Numbered from the stretch's first letter, positions 1 through 12,300 are shown. The stretch is 64,000 bases of DNA from Leptospira langatensis (GCF_004770615.1 NZ_RQER01000007.1:124001-188000), one strand, 5' to 3'. Program-made: numbers and translations. The notes: a model not told the origin generated them from the letters alone.

Positions 1-176
1 TTTTCTCTCATGGTGATATCCATGGTGACTAGATCCGGTTTGATTGCCTTGTACTGGTCCACGGCAATATTTCCGTTTTCAGCTTCGCCGACGATCTCAT
101 GCCCTCCGGCGACGAGTGCGTCCTTCACCATAGTTCGCATGAATTTTGCATCGTCTACTACGAGAATTCTGGCCAT
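1..176 (-). CDS. cheY: CheY response regulator, 3' end cut by window edge
   Basis: Single-domain receiver protein that carries phosphate from CheA to the flagellar switch. The first 58 residues are visible: ATG at 174-176, the acidic pair D8-D9, and the phospho-acceptor D53 in the context LVTMDITM. The rest, including the conserved Thr and Lys, lies beyond base 1. Its start is 2 bases after the cheB stop, so it is the last visible gene of the cheW-cheA-cheB-cheY unit. The operon context and the MARILVVDDAKFMR start are typical of chemotaxis CheY rather than a transcriptional regulator, but an output domain downstream cannot be excluded from this window alone. Confidence 0.88.
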   Translation of the reverse strand, partial: MARILVVDDAKFMRTMVKDALVAGGHEIVGEAENGNIAVDQYKAIKPDLVTMDITMRE

Positions 177-178
177 AA

Positions 179-1261
179 TTAGTTTCCCCTTTCTTTAAGA
201 ATGGAAAGTATCCTTGATGTTATTGCGCTTACAGGTTCCACGAATTGAACTCCACCCATTTCAATGGCTTGGCGATTCATTCCGAAGATTACCGAGCTTT
301 CCTCGTCTTGAGCAACAGTAGAAGCTCCTGCTTCTCTCATTCTAAGAGTGGCAGCTGCTCCGTCCTTACCCATACCGGTCATTATTACACCGACCAAGGC
401 GCTCCCGTATTCCCGGATTGCGCTGTCGAATAAAACTTCGACTGAGGGCCTGTGTCCATTTACAGGTGCTTCCCTGCCTAAGGCAATCCATTTCCGTCCT
501 GCCCTAGATTCGATCTTCAAATGTGCGTCTCCCGGAGCAACATAACCGAAACCCGCACGAACTTCTTCGCCGTCCTCAGCTTCCTTAACGGTAATCTTTG
601 AATGATCGTTTAGCCGAGAAGCAAAAGCTTTTGTAAAACCCACCGGCATGTGCTGTACGACGAAAATCGGAAGAGGAAAATTCTCCGGAAAATCAGAAAA
701 AACAGTCTGTAATGCTTTTGGTCCGCCTGTAGAAGTCCCGATACATACCGCCTCTACGACTTTTTTTTCATCTTTGAAAATCTTATGACGAACCGCTTCC
801 ACAAATTTTCTCGCATCGAGAACGGGAGACGTATGACGTACACTTTCAAAGTAAGAAAGGATCCGATTTCTTAAAACGGTTCCAATCTCTTCCGGATTGA
901 ATTGATTCGAAGTGGAAGGCTTGGGAACGAAATCTATGGCTCCGTATTCCAATGCCTTGAAAGTCGCTTCCGCTCCATGCTGGGTCAAAACCGACAGCAT
1001 CATTACCGGAATGCCCATTTTTCGTTTCTGAAGTTCCTGAAGTGCAGAGAGTCCGTCCAGAACAGGCATCTCCACGTCTAGCACTACGAGATCCGGACGG
1101 AGCTTGGTTGCAAGTTCTATGCAATCCACACCCGTCTTGCCTGTTGCTATGACCTGGATCCTTTCATCCTTCTGGATCTGATCCGAAATAATATTTCTAA
1201 CTAAGAGAGAATCGTCAATGATTACGATCCTGATTGCCTGGTCCGTATGAGTACCTACCAC
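179..1261 (-). CDS. cheB: CheB chemotaxis glutamate methylesterase
   Basis: Removes methyl groups from (and deamidates) chemoreceptor glutamates when phosphorylated by CheA, giving adaptation. The protein has 360 residues, the usual CheB length. The receiver domain is about 8-130 with phospho-acceptor D62 (VVLDVEMP). The methylesterase domain is about 168-355 with the catalytic triad S177 (GTSTGG), H204 (VQHMP) and D300 (TGMGKDG). The start is a GTG at 1259-1261; no ATG lies near the beginning of the receiver domain. It follows cheA by 18 bases and precedes cheY by 2, so translational coupling is likely. No cheR is seen here and would have to be encoded elsewhere. Confidence 0.95.
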   Translation of the reverse strand: MVGTHTDQAIRIVIIDDSLLVRNIISDQIQKDERIQVIATGKTGVDCIELATKLRPDLVVLDVEMPVLDGLSALQELQKRKMGIPVMMLSVLTQHGAEATFKALEYGAIDFVPKPSTSNQFNPEEIGTVLRNRILSYFESVRHTSPVLDARKFVEAVRHKIFKDEKKVVEAVCIGTSTGGPKALQTVFSDFPENFPLPIFVVQHMPVGFTKAFASRLNDHSKITVKEAEDGEEVRAGFGYVAPGDAHLKIESRAGRKWIALGREAPVNGHRPSVEVLFDSAIREYGSALVGVIMTGMGKDGAAATLRMREAGASTVAQDEESSVIFGMNRQAIEMGGVQFVEPVSAITSRILSILKERGN

Positions 1262-1279
1262 GATTTACAAGCCTAACGA

Positions 1280-4429
<3,150 letters not shown>

Positions 4430-4924
4430 TTACGCTTCCTCCCCTGCATAATCCATAAGCATGGAAAGATTCAAGTTCAGGATCAGGGATTCTTCGAATT
4501 GGCTAACCGATTCTATGAGTTCGCTATAATTCACACTTAGGTCTTCGTCTGCCTTACTGACCTTGTCCTTGTGGACCTTAATTACTTGCTTTACGGAGTC
4601 CACGAGAAGTCCTGCCCTCTTTTCTCCGTTAACCACCACTATGATCCGGGTAGATGGAAGAATATCACAAAAACCTAATCCGAATAATTCCTTCAGATCC
4701 ATAATAGGAATGATCTCACCTCTAAGATTGATCACTCCCAAGATAAAGCCTTCCACGTTAGGAATTCTTGTAATCGGTACCGGTTTTAGGATCTCATGAA
4801 TATAAAGTATATCGATCCCAAAGATCTCTTTATCTACCTCGAAAGTCAGGAATTCTTGGAGAGTCTCCAATTCCTTTCCATCTTGGTCATTTTCTGCGGG
4901 GCTGTTCTTATCTATGGTTTTCAC
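4430..4924 (-). CDS. cheW: CheW coupling protein
   Basis: Scaffold linking chemoreceptors to CheA in the signalling array. Of the 164 residues, the first 25 or so are polar and variable. The rest is a single CheW/SH3-like domain: EFLTFEVDKEIFGIDILYIHEI, the RIPNVEGFILGVINLRGEIIP core, and a GLLVDSV segment. The start is a GTG at 4922-4924 with GGAG five bases upstream; no better ATG is available. It is the first gene of the che unit and its stop is directly followed by the cheA ATG. The preceding 103 bases are the likely promoter region. Confidence 0.93.
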   Translation of the reverse strand: MKTIDKNSPAENDQDGKELETLQEFLTFEVDKEIFGIDILYIHEILKPVPITRIPNVEGFILGVINLRGEIIPIMDLKELFGLGFCDILPSTRIIVVVNGEKRAGLLVDSVKQVIKVHKDKVSKADEDLSVNYSELIESVSQFEESLILNLNLSMLMDYAGEEA

Positions 4925-4952
4925 CGGTTCTCCGCCATTTTCTCACTCTGAT

Positions 4953-5018
4953 CGGAAACGTTTGGCAGCGGTTTCCGGCAGGTACAATTCACCAGGGGAG
5001 TCCAAAAAGAGAACTCCC
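4953..5018. other. Intergenic inverted repeats upstream of cheW
   Basis: Two separate inverted repeats lie between the cyclo-ligase stop and the cheW start. One is CGGAAAC/GTTTCCG (4953-4959 with 4971-4977). The other is GGGAGT/ACTCCC (4996-5001 with 5013-5018). Neither has a clear T-run downstream on the minus strand. They could be a weak terminator for the upstream gene and an operator or leader hairpin for cheW. Function not established. Confidence 0.35.
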
Positions 5019-5027
5019 TTTACCGAA

Positions 5028-5612
5028 TTATCGGACTGATTTTTCTCCAATTTTATGGGGAAAGCAATGGTTTTTTTTCTCTGTTATCACCGTGCCTACT
5101 CGCAAGTCATGCGGCTCCGCAGAGAATTCGCAAGGGTATAGATCCTCAAAAGACAAGCCAATCATTTTTTGAGAAGGGACGTTTTGCATGCTCTTATCGT
5201 AAAAACCTTTTCCCCTTCCCAGTCTCGCTCCTTCCCGATTCCAACCCAAGGCCGGAACCAAGATCCAATCGGCATCCTTAGGGACCAAAGTTTTCTTTCC
5301 GGTAGGCTCCAGGATACCGAATGGCCCCTTGGAAAATTCGAGACCTTCTCTGAATTCCAAGCCCTCTTCGGTTATTTTAGGAAAGAATAAGTCAAAACGA
5401 AGATCCTGGAGTTGAATGAATGACGTGGGCGAAAAACAAGAGATCTCGAATTCGTCGGAGACATAGGAAATGATCCGTAAGACGTTACTGGAAGAGCTAT
5501 GTCTCAAGAAGAGAATGAGATTCTCTTTGATCCTTTCTTCTTTTTCGTTGCGAGAAGGGACCGATCGGATACCGGCCTTTTGGATCTTTCTGGCTTCTTG
5601 CTTGGAAAGCAA
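5028..5612 (-). CDS. 5-formyltetrahydrofolate cyclo-ligase
   Basis: ATP-dependent conversion of 5-formyl-THF to 5,10-methenyl-THF, a folate salvage step in the cytoplasm. The 194-residue length fits the family. The signature is the glycine-rich segment near 128-139 (RLGRGKGFYDK), preceded by VPALGWNREG; the N-terminal basic helix (SKQEARKIQKAG) is also typical. The start is TTG at 5610-5612, immediately after the zapA stop, with GGAG about 8 bases upstream inside zapA, so translation is probably coupled. The pairing of zapA with this enzyme gene also occurs in proteobacteria, where the 6S RNA gene sits between them. Here there is no gap for it. Confidence 0.88.
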   Translation of the reverse strand: MLSKQEARKIQKAGIRSVPSRNEKEERIKENLILFLRHSSSSNVLRIISYVSDEFEISCFSPTSFIQLQDLRFDLFFPKITEEGLEFREGLEFSKGPFGILEPTGKKTLVPKDADWILVPALGWNREGARLGRGKGFYDKSMQNVPSQKMIGLSFEDLYPCEFSAEPHDLRVGTVITEKKNHCFPHKIGEKSVR

Positions 5613-5912
5613 TTAGAGATCTCCGATCAACCCCTCTTCGATCAGAGTGATTAACTTTCTGGTTTTCTCTTCTGCTTCCGGAGAAGAAGCTCCCATGACG
5701 GGGGAGTCCGACTTGGACTGTTCCAACTCGTCGGCAAAATTGAGAGCGGCAAGTACTGCGAGTTTTAGTTTGGAAGCGCTCGGCATCCCGAGTTGCAATT
5801 CGCGGATCTTACGATCCACCAACTCGGCGAGTCGGTGGATGTATTCCGGATCCGTATCTCCTACGATCGTATAGTCGTCGCCCTGAATACGAGCTTTGAC
5901 TTTTTCACTCAT
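5613..5912 (-). CDS. zapA: ZapA-like cell division protein
   Basis: FtsZ-associated protein that bundles FtsZ filaments at the division site. It is 99 residues: an N-terminal beta segment (KARIQGDDYTIVGDTDPEYI) followed by a helical region (HRLAELVDRKIRELQ, then KLKLAVLAALNFADEL), the characteristic ZapA pattern. It sits 5 bases after a coiled-coil gene and directly before the cyclo-ligase gene. The arrangement and shared strand suggest one operon. The C-terminal coiled coil is short and ends in an acidic stretch (SPEAEEKTRKLITLIEEG). Confidence 0.85.
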   Translation of the reverse strand: MSEKVKARIQGDDYTIVGDTDPEYIHRLAELVDRKIRELQLGMPSASKLKLAVLAALNFADELEQSKSDSPVMGASSPEAEEKTRKLITLIEEGLIGDL

Positions 5913-5917
5913 ACAGA

Positions 5918-6601
5918 TTACTTAGGATCGTCTTCGATGACTAGGAAGTCATCATCCTCATCCGCATCGAAAACGCTGATCGCATCATCATCGTCTTCGA
6001 TAATGATATCGTCATCGTCCACGGAAACCGGACTAAAATCGTCTATCGGTTCGTCGGTGATGATGATCTCATCATCTCCTCCGGAAGAATCCGAAGATTC
6101 AGTCAGAACGGAAATATCGTCGTCCTCATCATCCAAAAGAATGATCTCGTCGTCTTCGTTGAAATCATCGTCGGAGGAATCACGAACCACAGAAGGGATC
6201 GCTGCCGCAGCGGCTGCCGCTCCGACTGCACCAGCAGCGGCGCCAGTCGCAAAAGAACTGCTAGATGGTTTAGAAGAAGTTGATGCAGAAGAGCTGGAAG
6301 ATCCGCTACCGGAGGCAGGTAGACCATCCAAACGACCCAGAAGCTGATTGATCTTGGCTTCGAGTGCACGTTCTCTCTCTTTAATACCCTCCAACTCCTG
6401 ATTTGCTTTTTGGAGTTGCTCGCGAAGAGAAGAAAGTTCTTTCTCTTTTTCTTCCATGGCCAGTTTCATCTGGTCATTTTCCGCGCGGAGGGATTCGTTT
6501 TCGGTCTCGAGGCGGCCATTTTCCGCTCGAAGGTCGCTAATGAGTTCGAGAGCTTTTAAAACCTTACTCTCGAGCTCTTCAATAGTCTCCATGGTTAACA
6601 T
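5918..6601 (-). CDS. Coiled-coil protein with alanine-rich linker and acidic tail, partner of zapA
   Basis: Not a recognised named family. The 227 residues fall into three parts. Residues 5-93 are a continuous coiled coil with heptads (ESKVLKALELISDLRAENG onward). Residues 97-134 are low complexity, Ser then Ala/Gly rich. Residues 141-227 are an Asp/Glu tail with four hydrophobic islands inside acidic runs: DEIILLD, DEIIITD, DDIIIED and DDFLVIED. No signal peptide or membrane segment is seen. The ATG at 6599-6601 has GAGG 8 bases upstream; a second ATG lies three codons in. Its position just before zapA suggests a ZapB-like or other divisome role, which is inference. The tail islands look like repeated short binding motifs. 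Confidence 0.75.
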   Translation of the reverse strand: MLTMETIEELESKVLKALELISDLRAENGRLETENESLRAENDQMKLAMEEKEKELSSLREQLQKANQELEGIKERERALEAKINQLLGRLDGLPASGSGSSSSSASTSSKPSSSSFATGAAAGAVGAAAAAAAIPSVVRDSSDDDFNEDDEIILLDDEDDDISVLTESSDSSGGDDEIIITDEPIDDFSPVSVDDDDIIIEDDDDAISVFDADEDDDFLVIEDDPK

Positions 6602-6747
6602 AATGCGAACCTCGTTGTCCTTCCGAATTAGTTTGTAAGATTACACTTCGGACTCAAGCGCCGCTTAAGCCCTAATTTTTCGGACCCGCCAAATCGGCAA
6701 AATCCATCCCATTTTTCATATTTCTTAAAAAGTGAAAAACCTTTTTT

Positions 6748-6786
6748 TCTAAAAACAAAGAAAGCCCGTAGAATTACGGGCTTTTT
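6748..6786 (-). terminator. Rho-independent terminator after rplT
   Basis: Perfect 10-bp stem AAAGCCCGTA (6761-6770) with TACGGGCTTT (6775-6784) and a 4-base GAAT loop. It is followed on the minus strand by CTTTGTTTTT. It lies 50 bases after the rplT stop and ends the infC-rpmI-rplT transcript. The plus side also has a T-run, so it may work in both directions. Confidence 0.9.
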
Positions 6787-6833
6787 ATCCAGGCAAAAGG
6801 AAAGTCAAAAGACCTTCCGAAAGCTTTTGGTTC

Positions 6834-7187
6834 TTAGGCAGCTACCTTGATCTTTTCGACAAGAGCGTTGAAAGTCTCTTTGTCATTGAATGCAAGTTCA
6901 GCCAGGGCTTTTCTATCCAGAGAAATATTGGCTTTTTTCAAACCATGGATAAACTGAGAATAAGAAAGTCCAGCTTCACGAGCCGCTGCATTGATACGGA
7001 CAATCCAAAGTTTACGGAAATCACGTTTCTTTGCTTTTCTATCTCTATAACCCCATTGTCCCGCTTTCATTACTGCGGATTTTGCAGTTCTATAAAGCTT
7101 GGAACGCGCTCCGCGGAAACCTTTTGCGGTCTTTAAGATTTTCTTACGACGATTCTTATGAATAGTTCCGTTTGTAGCTCTAGGCAT
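6834..7187 (-). CDS. rplT: 50S ribosomal protein L20
   Basis: Early-assembly 23S rRNA-binding protein of the large subunit. The 117 residues and basic N-terminal extension ([19 protein letters not shown], then [16 protein letters not shown]) are classical L20, followed by the globular [15 protein letters not shown] region. The start ATG overlaps the rpmI stop by one base (TAATG), so the two are translationally coupled. In other bacteria L20 represses its own operon through the mRNA leader; no such leader structure could be confirmed here by eye. Confidence 0.98.
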   Translation of the reverse strand: MPRATNGTIHKNRRKKILKTAKGFRGARSKLYRTAKSAVMKAGQWGYRDRKAKKRDFRKLWIVRINAAAREAGLSYSQFIHGLKKANISLDRKALAELAFNDKETFNALVEKIKVAA

Positions 7188-7390
7188 TATCGTACTCCGT
7201 AAGGCATGAGTCTAACGATTGATTTCCAATCAGATCCGTTTACCAAAGTCATTCCTCTCAGACGACGACGTCTCTTAGGGCCTTTTTTGGTAAGAATGTG
7301 ACGGGTGTTCATACTCTTCCGTTTAATTTTATTGTTTTTGGAAAACTTGAACCGTTTCGCTGCGGCTCTATTTGTTTTAAGCTTAGGCAT
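7187..7390 (-). CDS. rpmI: 50S ribosomal protein L35
   Basis: Small basic large-subunit protein of 67 residues. The family pattern [17 protein letters not shown] is present, with the [14 protein letters not shown] segment and a basic RRRRLRG stretch. It sits 37 bases after infC and overlaps rplT by one base. The order infC-rpmI-rplT is the widely conserved bacterial arrangement. Confidence 0.97.
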   Translation of the reverse strand: MPKLKTNRAAAKRFKFSKNNKIKRKSMNTRHILTKKGPKRRRRLRGMTLVNGSDWKSIVRLMPYGVR

Positions 7391-7427
7391 TTCCTTACCT
7401 CGATAACTCCTGACTCTTCTCTCTTTC

Positions 7428-7973
7428 TTACTTTGCAGTAAGAGGAGAAATAACTACCACGATCTGACGCCCATCCAGAATTGGCTCTCTTTCGGGAGTC
7501 CCTACGGTCTTCAGATCTTCTACCATGCGGTTGACTACGTTCATTCCCAATTCGGAATGCATCATCTCACGTCCGCGAAAACGAAGGCTCACTTTTACTT
7601 TGTCTCCCTTTTGTAGGAATTCAACGGCGTGGCGCTTCTTGATATCGTAATCGTGTTGGTCGATCCTAGGTCGGATCTTCACTTCCTTCACGTTGATTAC
7701 GTGTTGTTTCTTCTTCGCTTCCTTACTTTTTTTAAGTAGTTCAAACTTGTACTTACCGTAATCGATAAGTTTGCAAACATGAATCTCCTGATCCCCGGAT
7801 ACTTCCACAAGATCTAGGTTTTCTTCCTTTGCTCTCCGGAGAGCTTCATCAAACGCAACGATTAGGACTCCGTCGTCCGTTACCAATCTTACCTGAGATA
7901 CTCCGGTAATTTTTTCGTTAATTCTGTGATTAAACAGCTTATCCGTGGACTTCGGTTGCGGCTTCCTCTGCAT
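7428..7973 (-). CDS. infC: Translation initiation factor IF-3
   Basis: Binds the 30S subunit, prevents subunit joining and checks start-codon pairing. The 181 residues show the N-terminal domain ([17 protein letters not shown], then [26 protein letters not shown]), a lysine-rich linker and the C-terminal domain ([20 protein letters not shown], then [13 protein letters not shown]). The start is a normal ATG at 7971-7973 with GGAG five bases upstream, not the rare AUU start used in enteric bacteria. So the AUU-based autoregulation known there is not apparent here. thrS lies upstream on the same strand, 197 bases away. Confidence 0.97.
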   Translation of the reverse strand: MQRKPQPKSTDKLFNHRINEKITGVSQVRLVTDDGVLIVAFDEALRRAKEENLDLVEVSGDQEIHVCKLIDYGKYKFELLKKSKEAKKKQHVINVKEVKIRPRIDQHDYDIKKRHAVEFLQKGDKVKVSLRFRGREMMHSELGMNVVNRMVEDLKTVGTPEREPILDGRQIVVVISPLTAK

Positions 7974-8112
7974 TCAATCTCCGGTTTTTTCCAATTTTTT
8001 GGCCATTAGGCCTGCTTACAAGCGATTTTCTATACTGATGGGCAAGCTCATCAAGTAGAATTTAGTATTCTCTAGTCGATCAGAGCTGCTTCTGTAAATT
8101 TACCGAAACGTC

Positions 8113-8157
8113 CCAAGAAAGCCGACGACTTCTTCCAAAAAAAGGGTCGGTCGGCTA
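8113..8157 (-). terminator. Probable terminator after thrS
   Basis: Stem on the minus strand AGCCGA-(C)-CGAC with GTCGTCGGCT (outer arms 8147-8156 and 8120-8129), one bulged base and a T-rich loop. It is followed by TTTCTT. It lies 15 bases after the thrS stop, ahead of the infC leader. The U-run is short, so termination may be partial. Confidence 0.55.
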
Positions 8158-8170
8158 AAATAGGATCCAA

Positions 8171-10144
8171 TCAATTCCCTTCTCGGACTTCTTTCTCCAA
8201 TTGAGCCTTAAATTCCGCAAAGGAAACTGTCACTGTCTCTTCGGAGCCTCGTTTTCGGACCGCTACAGAGCCAGTCTCCTTCTCCTTTTGCCCCAGAATG
8301 AGAAGATAATTTGCCTTTTTCAGAATGGAATCCCGGATCTTGGCTCCGATCTTCTCATTCCTAAAATCGCCTTCTGCTCGATAACCAAGATCGACCAGTT
8401 CTTTTAGGATCTCATTCCCGTAATCCTGAACAGTCTCCGTCACAGTAAGGACCCGGACCTGACTCGGAGAGAGCCAAAGTGGAAACTTGCCTTCAAAATG
8501 CTCGATCAGGATCCCGATGAATCTTTCCAAAGAACCATAAATGGCCCTGTGGACCATGACCGGTCTTTTTTTTGCCCCGTCCGAATCCGTATAATCCAAC
8601 TCAAAACGATCCGGCATGGAGAAGTCGATTTGCACAGTCCCACATTGCCACATCCGACCGATCGAATCCTTGATATTGAATTCTATCTTGGGTCCGTAAA
8701 AAGCGCCTTCTCCTTCTTTGATCTCGTATGGAATTCCTTTCTTCTCGAGAGCTTGCTTGAGTGCGTTGGTTGCAAATTCCCAGTCTTCGTCCCTTCCTTG
8801 GGATTTCTCCGGACGAGTAGCGATATAGGTTTTGAACTCTTGGAAACCGAACTTCTTATATACATGGAAGGTAAAGTCTATGATATCCAGAACTTCTGCT
8901 TCTAAATACTCCAGTGGAGCATAGATATGCGCATCGTCCTGAGTAAAGGCTCTCACCCGGAAAAGTCCGTGCAAGACTCCATGAAGCTCATGTCTGTGAA
9001 CGCTCCCCAGTTCCGCGAAACGAAGAGGTAGCTCTCTATACGAATGAAGATGATGCTTATAGATCAAACTGCAACCTGGGCAGTTCATCGGCTTGATCGC
9101 AAACTCTTCTTCGTCGATAGAAACGAAGTACATGTTCTCGTTGAAATTTTCCCAGTGACCGCTCCTTCTCCATAGCTCGGAGGAAAGAACTGCGGGAGTC
9201 TTGATCTCTTGGTAACCTCTCTTGGCACATTCCTTGCGGATATAATCGGCCAATGCATTCCAAAGAGAAGTTCCTTTCGGATGCCAAAAAGGAAAGCCAG
9301 GAGCCTCCGTTTGGAAGGAGAATAGATCCATTTCCTTTCCGATCTTGCGGTGATCCCTCTTCTTTGCCTCTTCCATTTGGAAAAGGTAGTCATCCAATTC
9401 CTTTTTGGATGGGAATGCGATCCCGTAGATACGAGTGAGCATTCGGTTATTCTTGTCCGCCTTCCAATATGCACCGGAAATGGCAGTCAGCTTAAACGCT
9501 TTCAAGAAACCGGAGCGGGGAATATGAGGTCCTCTACAAAGGTCGAACCATTCCCCCATTCCATAGATGGAAACGGATTCGTCCGGGATCTGACCGATAA
9601 TCTCGATCTTATAATTCTCTCCCATCTTCTCGAAGGTGGAGATGGCCTCTTTCTTTTCCCAGACCTTGCGGAAAACTTCATGATCGGCATCCACGATCTT
9701 CTTCATCTCCGCTTCTATCTTAGGAAAGTCTTCCGGAGTGATAGTCGCTTCGGTAAAATCTATATCATAATAAAAGAAGCCGGGACCGTTCTCGATCACC
9801 GGTCCGACGGTGAGCTTTGCGTCCTTGTATAAATTTTGGACTGCCATTCCCAAAAGGTGGGCAGCGGAATGCTGGAAGGTTTCCCAACCTTCCTTATCCT
9901 GAAAGGTCAGAACCTCCAGCTTGGGAGATGCATCCGGGGTTGTGATCGTGTCCACGGTCCGGCTTAGATCCAAGACTTCTGTGCCGTTGATACGGACTGC
10001 TAATGCCTTGTTCTTTAAGAACGGAAGTTGGGATTCTATAAAATCCTTAAACGTGGATCCGGCCTGGACCTCTTTCGAGCTTCCGTCCGGTAAGATAAAT
10101 TTGACTGATTGATTCTGAACTGCCACAGCTACCCCTACTTCCAT
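8171..10144 (-). CDS. thrS: Threonyl-tRNA synthetase
   Basis: Charges tRNA-Thr. Domains in order: N-terminal TGS ([17 protein letters not shown]), the HxxxH/SAD editing domain ([15 protein letters not shown] onward), the class II catalytic core ([19 protein letters not shown], then the zinc-site Cys in [13 protein letters not shown] and the [19 protein letters not shown] motif 2 region), and the C-terminal anticodon-binding domain ([13 protein letters not shown]). Start choice: the long frame opens with TTG at 10171. The ATG at 10142-10144 is preferred here (657 residues). A GTG at 10124-10126 has AGGGG five bases upstream and may be the true start, giving [10 protein letters not shown]. It is divergent from carA, with about 70 bases of shared promoter region. 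Confidence 0.96.
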   Translation of the reverse strand: MEVGVAVAVQNQSVKFILPDGSSKEVQAGSTFKDFIESQLPFLKNKALAVRINGTEVLDLSRTVDTITTPDASPKLEVLTFQDKEGWETFQHSAAHLLGMAVQNLYKDAKLTVGPVIENGPGFFYYDIDFTEATITPEDFPKIEAEMKKIVDADHEVFRKVWEKKEAISTFEKMGENYKIEIIGQIPDESVSIYGMGEWFDLCRGPHIPRSGFLKAFKLTAISGAYWKADKNNRMLTRIYGIAFPSKKELDDYLFQMEEAKKRDHRKIGKEMDLFSFQTEAPGFPFWHPKGTSLWNALADYIRKECAKRGYQEIKTPAVLSSELWRRSGHWENFNENMYFVSIDEEEFAIKPMNCPGCSLIYKHHLHSYRELPLRFAELGSVHRHELHGVLHGLFRVRAFTQDDAHIYAPLEYLEAEVLDIIDFTFHVYKKFGFQEFKTYIATRPEKSQGRDEDWEFATNALKQALEKKGIPYEIKEGEGAFYGPKIEFNIKDSIGRMWQCGTVQIDFSMPDRFELDYTDSDGAKKRPVMVHRAIYGSLERFIGILIEHFEGKFPLWLSPSQVRVLTVTETVQDYGNEILKELVDLGYRAEGDFRNEKIGAKIRDSILKKANYLLILGQKEKETGSVAVRKRGSEETVTVSFAEFKAQLEKEVREGN

Positions 10145-10216
10145 TCCGTCGACGGGAGGGTTTTTTCGCAAGCGATTCCACTTGACCCTCGCCCCCCTTG
10201 CAAGAGCCTGTCCGTA

Positions 10217-11308
10217 ATGAAAGCGTTCTTGGTTTTAGAAAACGGGGACGTATACGAAGGTGAATCCTTCGGCTACGAAACCCACTCCGTCGGGGAAATC
10301 GTTTTTAATACATCCATGGCGGGTTACCAGGAAATCCTCACCGATCCTTCCTACGCCAATCAGATCGTAACTCTCACCTATCCGATGATCGGGAATTACG
10401 GGATCCATCCGGACAATATGGAATCTTCTAAGATCCAAGCCTCCGGAATGATCGTGAAGGAATATGTGGATAGGCCTTCCAATTTCAAGGCCCAAAAGAC
10501 CTTATCTCAATTTCTAAAAGAATATAAGATCCCTGGAATCCAAGGGATCGATACTAGAAAACTCACCCGTTTTATCCGAACGAATGGAGCTCCGAACGGA
10601 GGCATCTTCGTTGCGAACGAATACTCTGATTCCTTTCTGCAGGAAGTCAAAAAATTCCCAGGGATAGCAGATGCGGATCTGGCGAAAGTAGTCACCACTA
10701 GCAAGAAATACGAGTTCGGAACTTCTGCAGGAAAAAAATACAAACTGGCGGTCTACGATTACGGAGTGAAAACCAATATTCTCCGACTCTTAGACGCAGC
10801 AGGCTTCGCAGTAACCGTATATCCGGCCCAAACACCTGCTCCGGAGATCATGAAGGACGGAGTGGACGCATTCTTTTTGTCCAACGGACCGGGAGATCCT
10901 GCGGCCTGCACATACGCAATCGATTCTACGAGATCTATATTAGAGAAAAATTATCCTCTTTTCGGGATCTGTCTCGGACACCAGATCATCGGCCTGACCC
11001 TCGGAAAGAAGACCGAAAAGATGAAATTCGGCCATAGAGGTGGAAACCAACCGGTCAAGAGTATCGAGACAGGAAAGGTTGAGATCACTTCCCAGAACCA
11101 TGGATTTGCAGTAGTCGCAGAGACCACGGAAAAGGAACCGATCTCCTTCATCAATTTGAACGATGATACTGTAGAAGGGATCTTGAAATCAGGATATCCA
11201 CTTCTTTCCGTGCAGTATCACCCGGAAAGTTCTCCTGGTCCGAACGATAGCCGTTATCTCTTTCAAAAATTCTACGACTTAGTGGATTCTACCAAGAACG
11301 GAAAATAG
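10217..11308 (+). CDS. carA: Carbamoyl-phosphate synthase, small (glutaminase) subunit
   Basis: Hydrolyses glutamine and channels ammonia to CarB for carbamoyl phosphate, feeding arginine and pyrimidine synthesis. The protein is 363 residues from the ATG at 10217 ([15 protein letters not shown]). An in-frame upstream extension to 10109 would overlap the thrS start and lacks family similarity. The N-terminal CPSase small domain has [20 protein letters not shown] and [12 protein letters not shown]. The C-terminal class I glutamine amidotransferase has the nucleophile in [11 protein letters not shown] and the HPES end motif. It is a single-gene unit; carB lies about 47 kb away on the other strand. 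Confidence 0.97.
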   Translation: MKAFLVLENGDVYEGESFGYETHSVGEIVFNTSMAGYQEILTDPSYANQIVTLTYPMIGNYGIHPDNMESSKIQASGMIVKEYVDRPSNFKAQKTLSQFLKEYKIPGIQGIDTRKLTRFIRTNGAPNGGIFVANEYSDSFLQEVKKFPGIADADLAKVVTTSKKYEFGTSAGKKYKLAVYDYGVKTNILRLLDAAGFAVTVYPAQTPAPEIMKDGVDAFFLSNGPGDPAACTYAIDSTRSILEKNYPLFGICLGHQIIGLTLGKKTEKMKFGHRGGNQPVKSIETGKVEITSQNHGFAVVAETTEKEPISFINLNDDTVEGILKSGYPLLSVQYHPESSPGPNDSRYLFQKFYDLVDSTKNGK

Positions 11309-11312
11309 TTTG

Positions 11313-11400
11313 GCCGCCCCCTTCGGGCCGGGCTGCTCCGAGTTCGCTTACGCTCATCCAAGCTTCGCTTGGACTACGCTCTTCGCATCCCTGGCGGTTT
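11313..11400. repeat. Structured intergenic palindrome between carA and SRPBCC gene
   Basis: Nested inverted repeats lie between two convergent genes. The outer arms are GCCGCC and GGCGGT. Inside are a perfect hairpin CCAAGC-TTC-GCTTGG and related TTCGCTTACGCTC / TACGCTCTTCGC arms. It is GC-rich relative to its surroundings. Its position at a convergent junction suits a bidirectional transcription barrier. From memory, similar sequences recur between Leptospira genes, but I could not count them here. Confidence 0.6.
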
Positions 11401-11444
11401 CTATTTTCCGTAAGATCGGACCAACTCTTCTAAACGAAAGAACT

Positions 11445-11939
11445 TCAGCCTCGTGAGTGTGCGAGCTTTTCCAGATATTTGGCAAGATTACCTATATGCT
11501 GTTTGGCGCCTTCGATCGCACCGAATTTCTCGTTGACTCGTATTAATTCTTCTTTGCTCGGGAAGATCTGCTCCATGATCAGATTGGTTCCTTCTCCTGC
11601 TTTTTCGAATACGATCCTGGATTGAAAATGCACGTCCGCTTCCCCTTCTCCATGTCCCAGATGTTGGTAACTGATAAAATCTGGTTCCCGGATCTCTGTG
11701 AAACGGATCTTGTTCTGATAATCATGTCCGTCCGGACCGTGCATGATAAATTCCCAAACCCCACCGTTTGAAAAATCCATGCTCTTGGTGGTCAAAGTAA
11801 ATCCGTCCGGACCCCACCATTCCGCCAAATGCTCGGCCGAGGACCATACTTCAAAGAGAAGCTCTACAGATACATCAAAGTATCTCTTATACGTGACCTT
11901 ATTATCTTCGATCGTTGTTTCTACATTATTTTTTACCAC
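11445..11939 (-). CDS. SRPBCC / AHSA1-domain protein
   Basis: 164-residue START-like helix-grip protein of the Activator-of-Hsp90-ATPase-like (AHSA1/CalC) family. The family signature is seen in [27 protein letters not shown], then [16 protein letters not shown] and the C-terminal helix beginning [17 protein letters not shown]. In bacteria such proteins commonly sit next to an ArsR regulator, as here, where the two genes overlap by 14 bases. The ligand and function are unknown. It is cytoplasmic, with no signal peptide. Confidence 0.88.
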   Translation of the reverse strand: MVKNNVETTIEDNKVTYKRYFDVSVELLFEVWSSAEHLAEWWGPDGFTLTTKSMDFSNGGVWEFIMHGPDGHDYQNKIRFTEIREPDFISYQHLGHGEGEADVHFQSRIVFEKAGEGTNLIMEQIFPSKEELIRVNEKFGAIEGAKQHIGNLAKYLEKLAHSRG

Positions 11940-12255
11940 TGGATCTCTCCTTTTTGATCTTGAGTACGTACTTGTCCAATTTATCCATGCGCTTATGCCA
12001 TAGATCTATAATGCTTGCTAACCATTCTTCCATTTCACCGATCCGGGTCCCATTTAGGGTATAAACGCGCCTTTGCGCGTCCTTCTTCATATGAAGCACC
12101 TTGGACTCTTTGAGAATTTTTAAATGATGGGAAATTGCCGGAGCACTGATCTTGAAATTCTGTCCGATCTCTGTGGAGGTCAGCTCCCCATTCTTGGCAA
12201 CCAATCTCACAATCTCCATTCTGGTATCGTCCGCAAGGGCGGCAAATGCGTTCAT
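11926..12255 (-). CDS. ArsR-family transcriptional regulator
   Basis: 109-residue winged-helix regulator. The HTH is about 28-60 ([22 protein letters not shown]), followed by a wing ([12 protein letters not shown]). It lacks the CxC metal-binding pair of metal sensors, so it is probably of the non-metal ArsR type that accompanies SRPBCC genes. Autoregulation is likely: a 9-bp perfect inverted repeat begins 10 bases upstream of its ATG. The start ATG at 12253-12255 has little Shine-Dalgarno character. Confidence 0.9.
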   Translation of the reverse strand: MNAFAALADDTRMEIVRLVAKNGELTSTEIGQNFKISAPAISHHLKILKESKVLHMKKDAQRRVYTLNGTRIGEMEEWLASIIDLWHKRMDKLDKYVLKIKKERSSGKK

Positions 12256-12264
12256 AGGACCATT

Positions 12265-12300
12265 ATTTAAACGATCTTTTAATTAAATCAACGTTTAAAT
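12265..12300. promoter_or_regulatory. Probable operator of the ArsR/SRPBCC operon
   Basis: ATTTAAACG (12265-12273) and CGTTTAAAT (12292-12300) form a perfect inverted repeat around an AT-rich inner dyad (TTTTAATTAAA). It sits immediately upstream of the ArsR start. Symmetric AT-rich sites of this kind are usual for ArsR dimers. Binding is inferred. Confidence 0.6.

Noticed and set aside
5600..5625. Possible 6S RNA gene between zapA and the cyclo-ligase gene, as in proteobacteria
   Set aside because: The two genes abut with no space for an RNA.
10109..10216. Longer carA start at 10109
   Set aside because: The extra 36 residues have no CarA similarity and run across the thrS start. [15 protein letters not shown] at 10217 is the family start.
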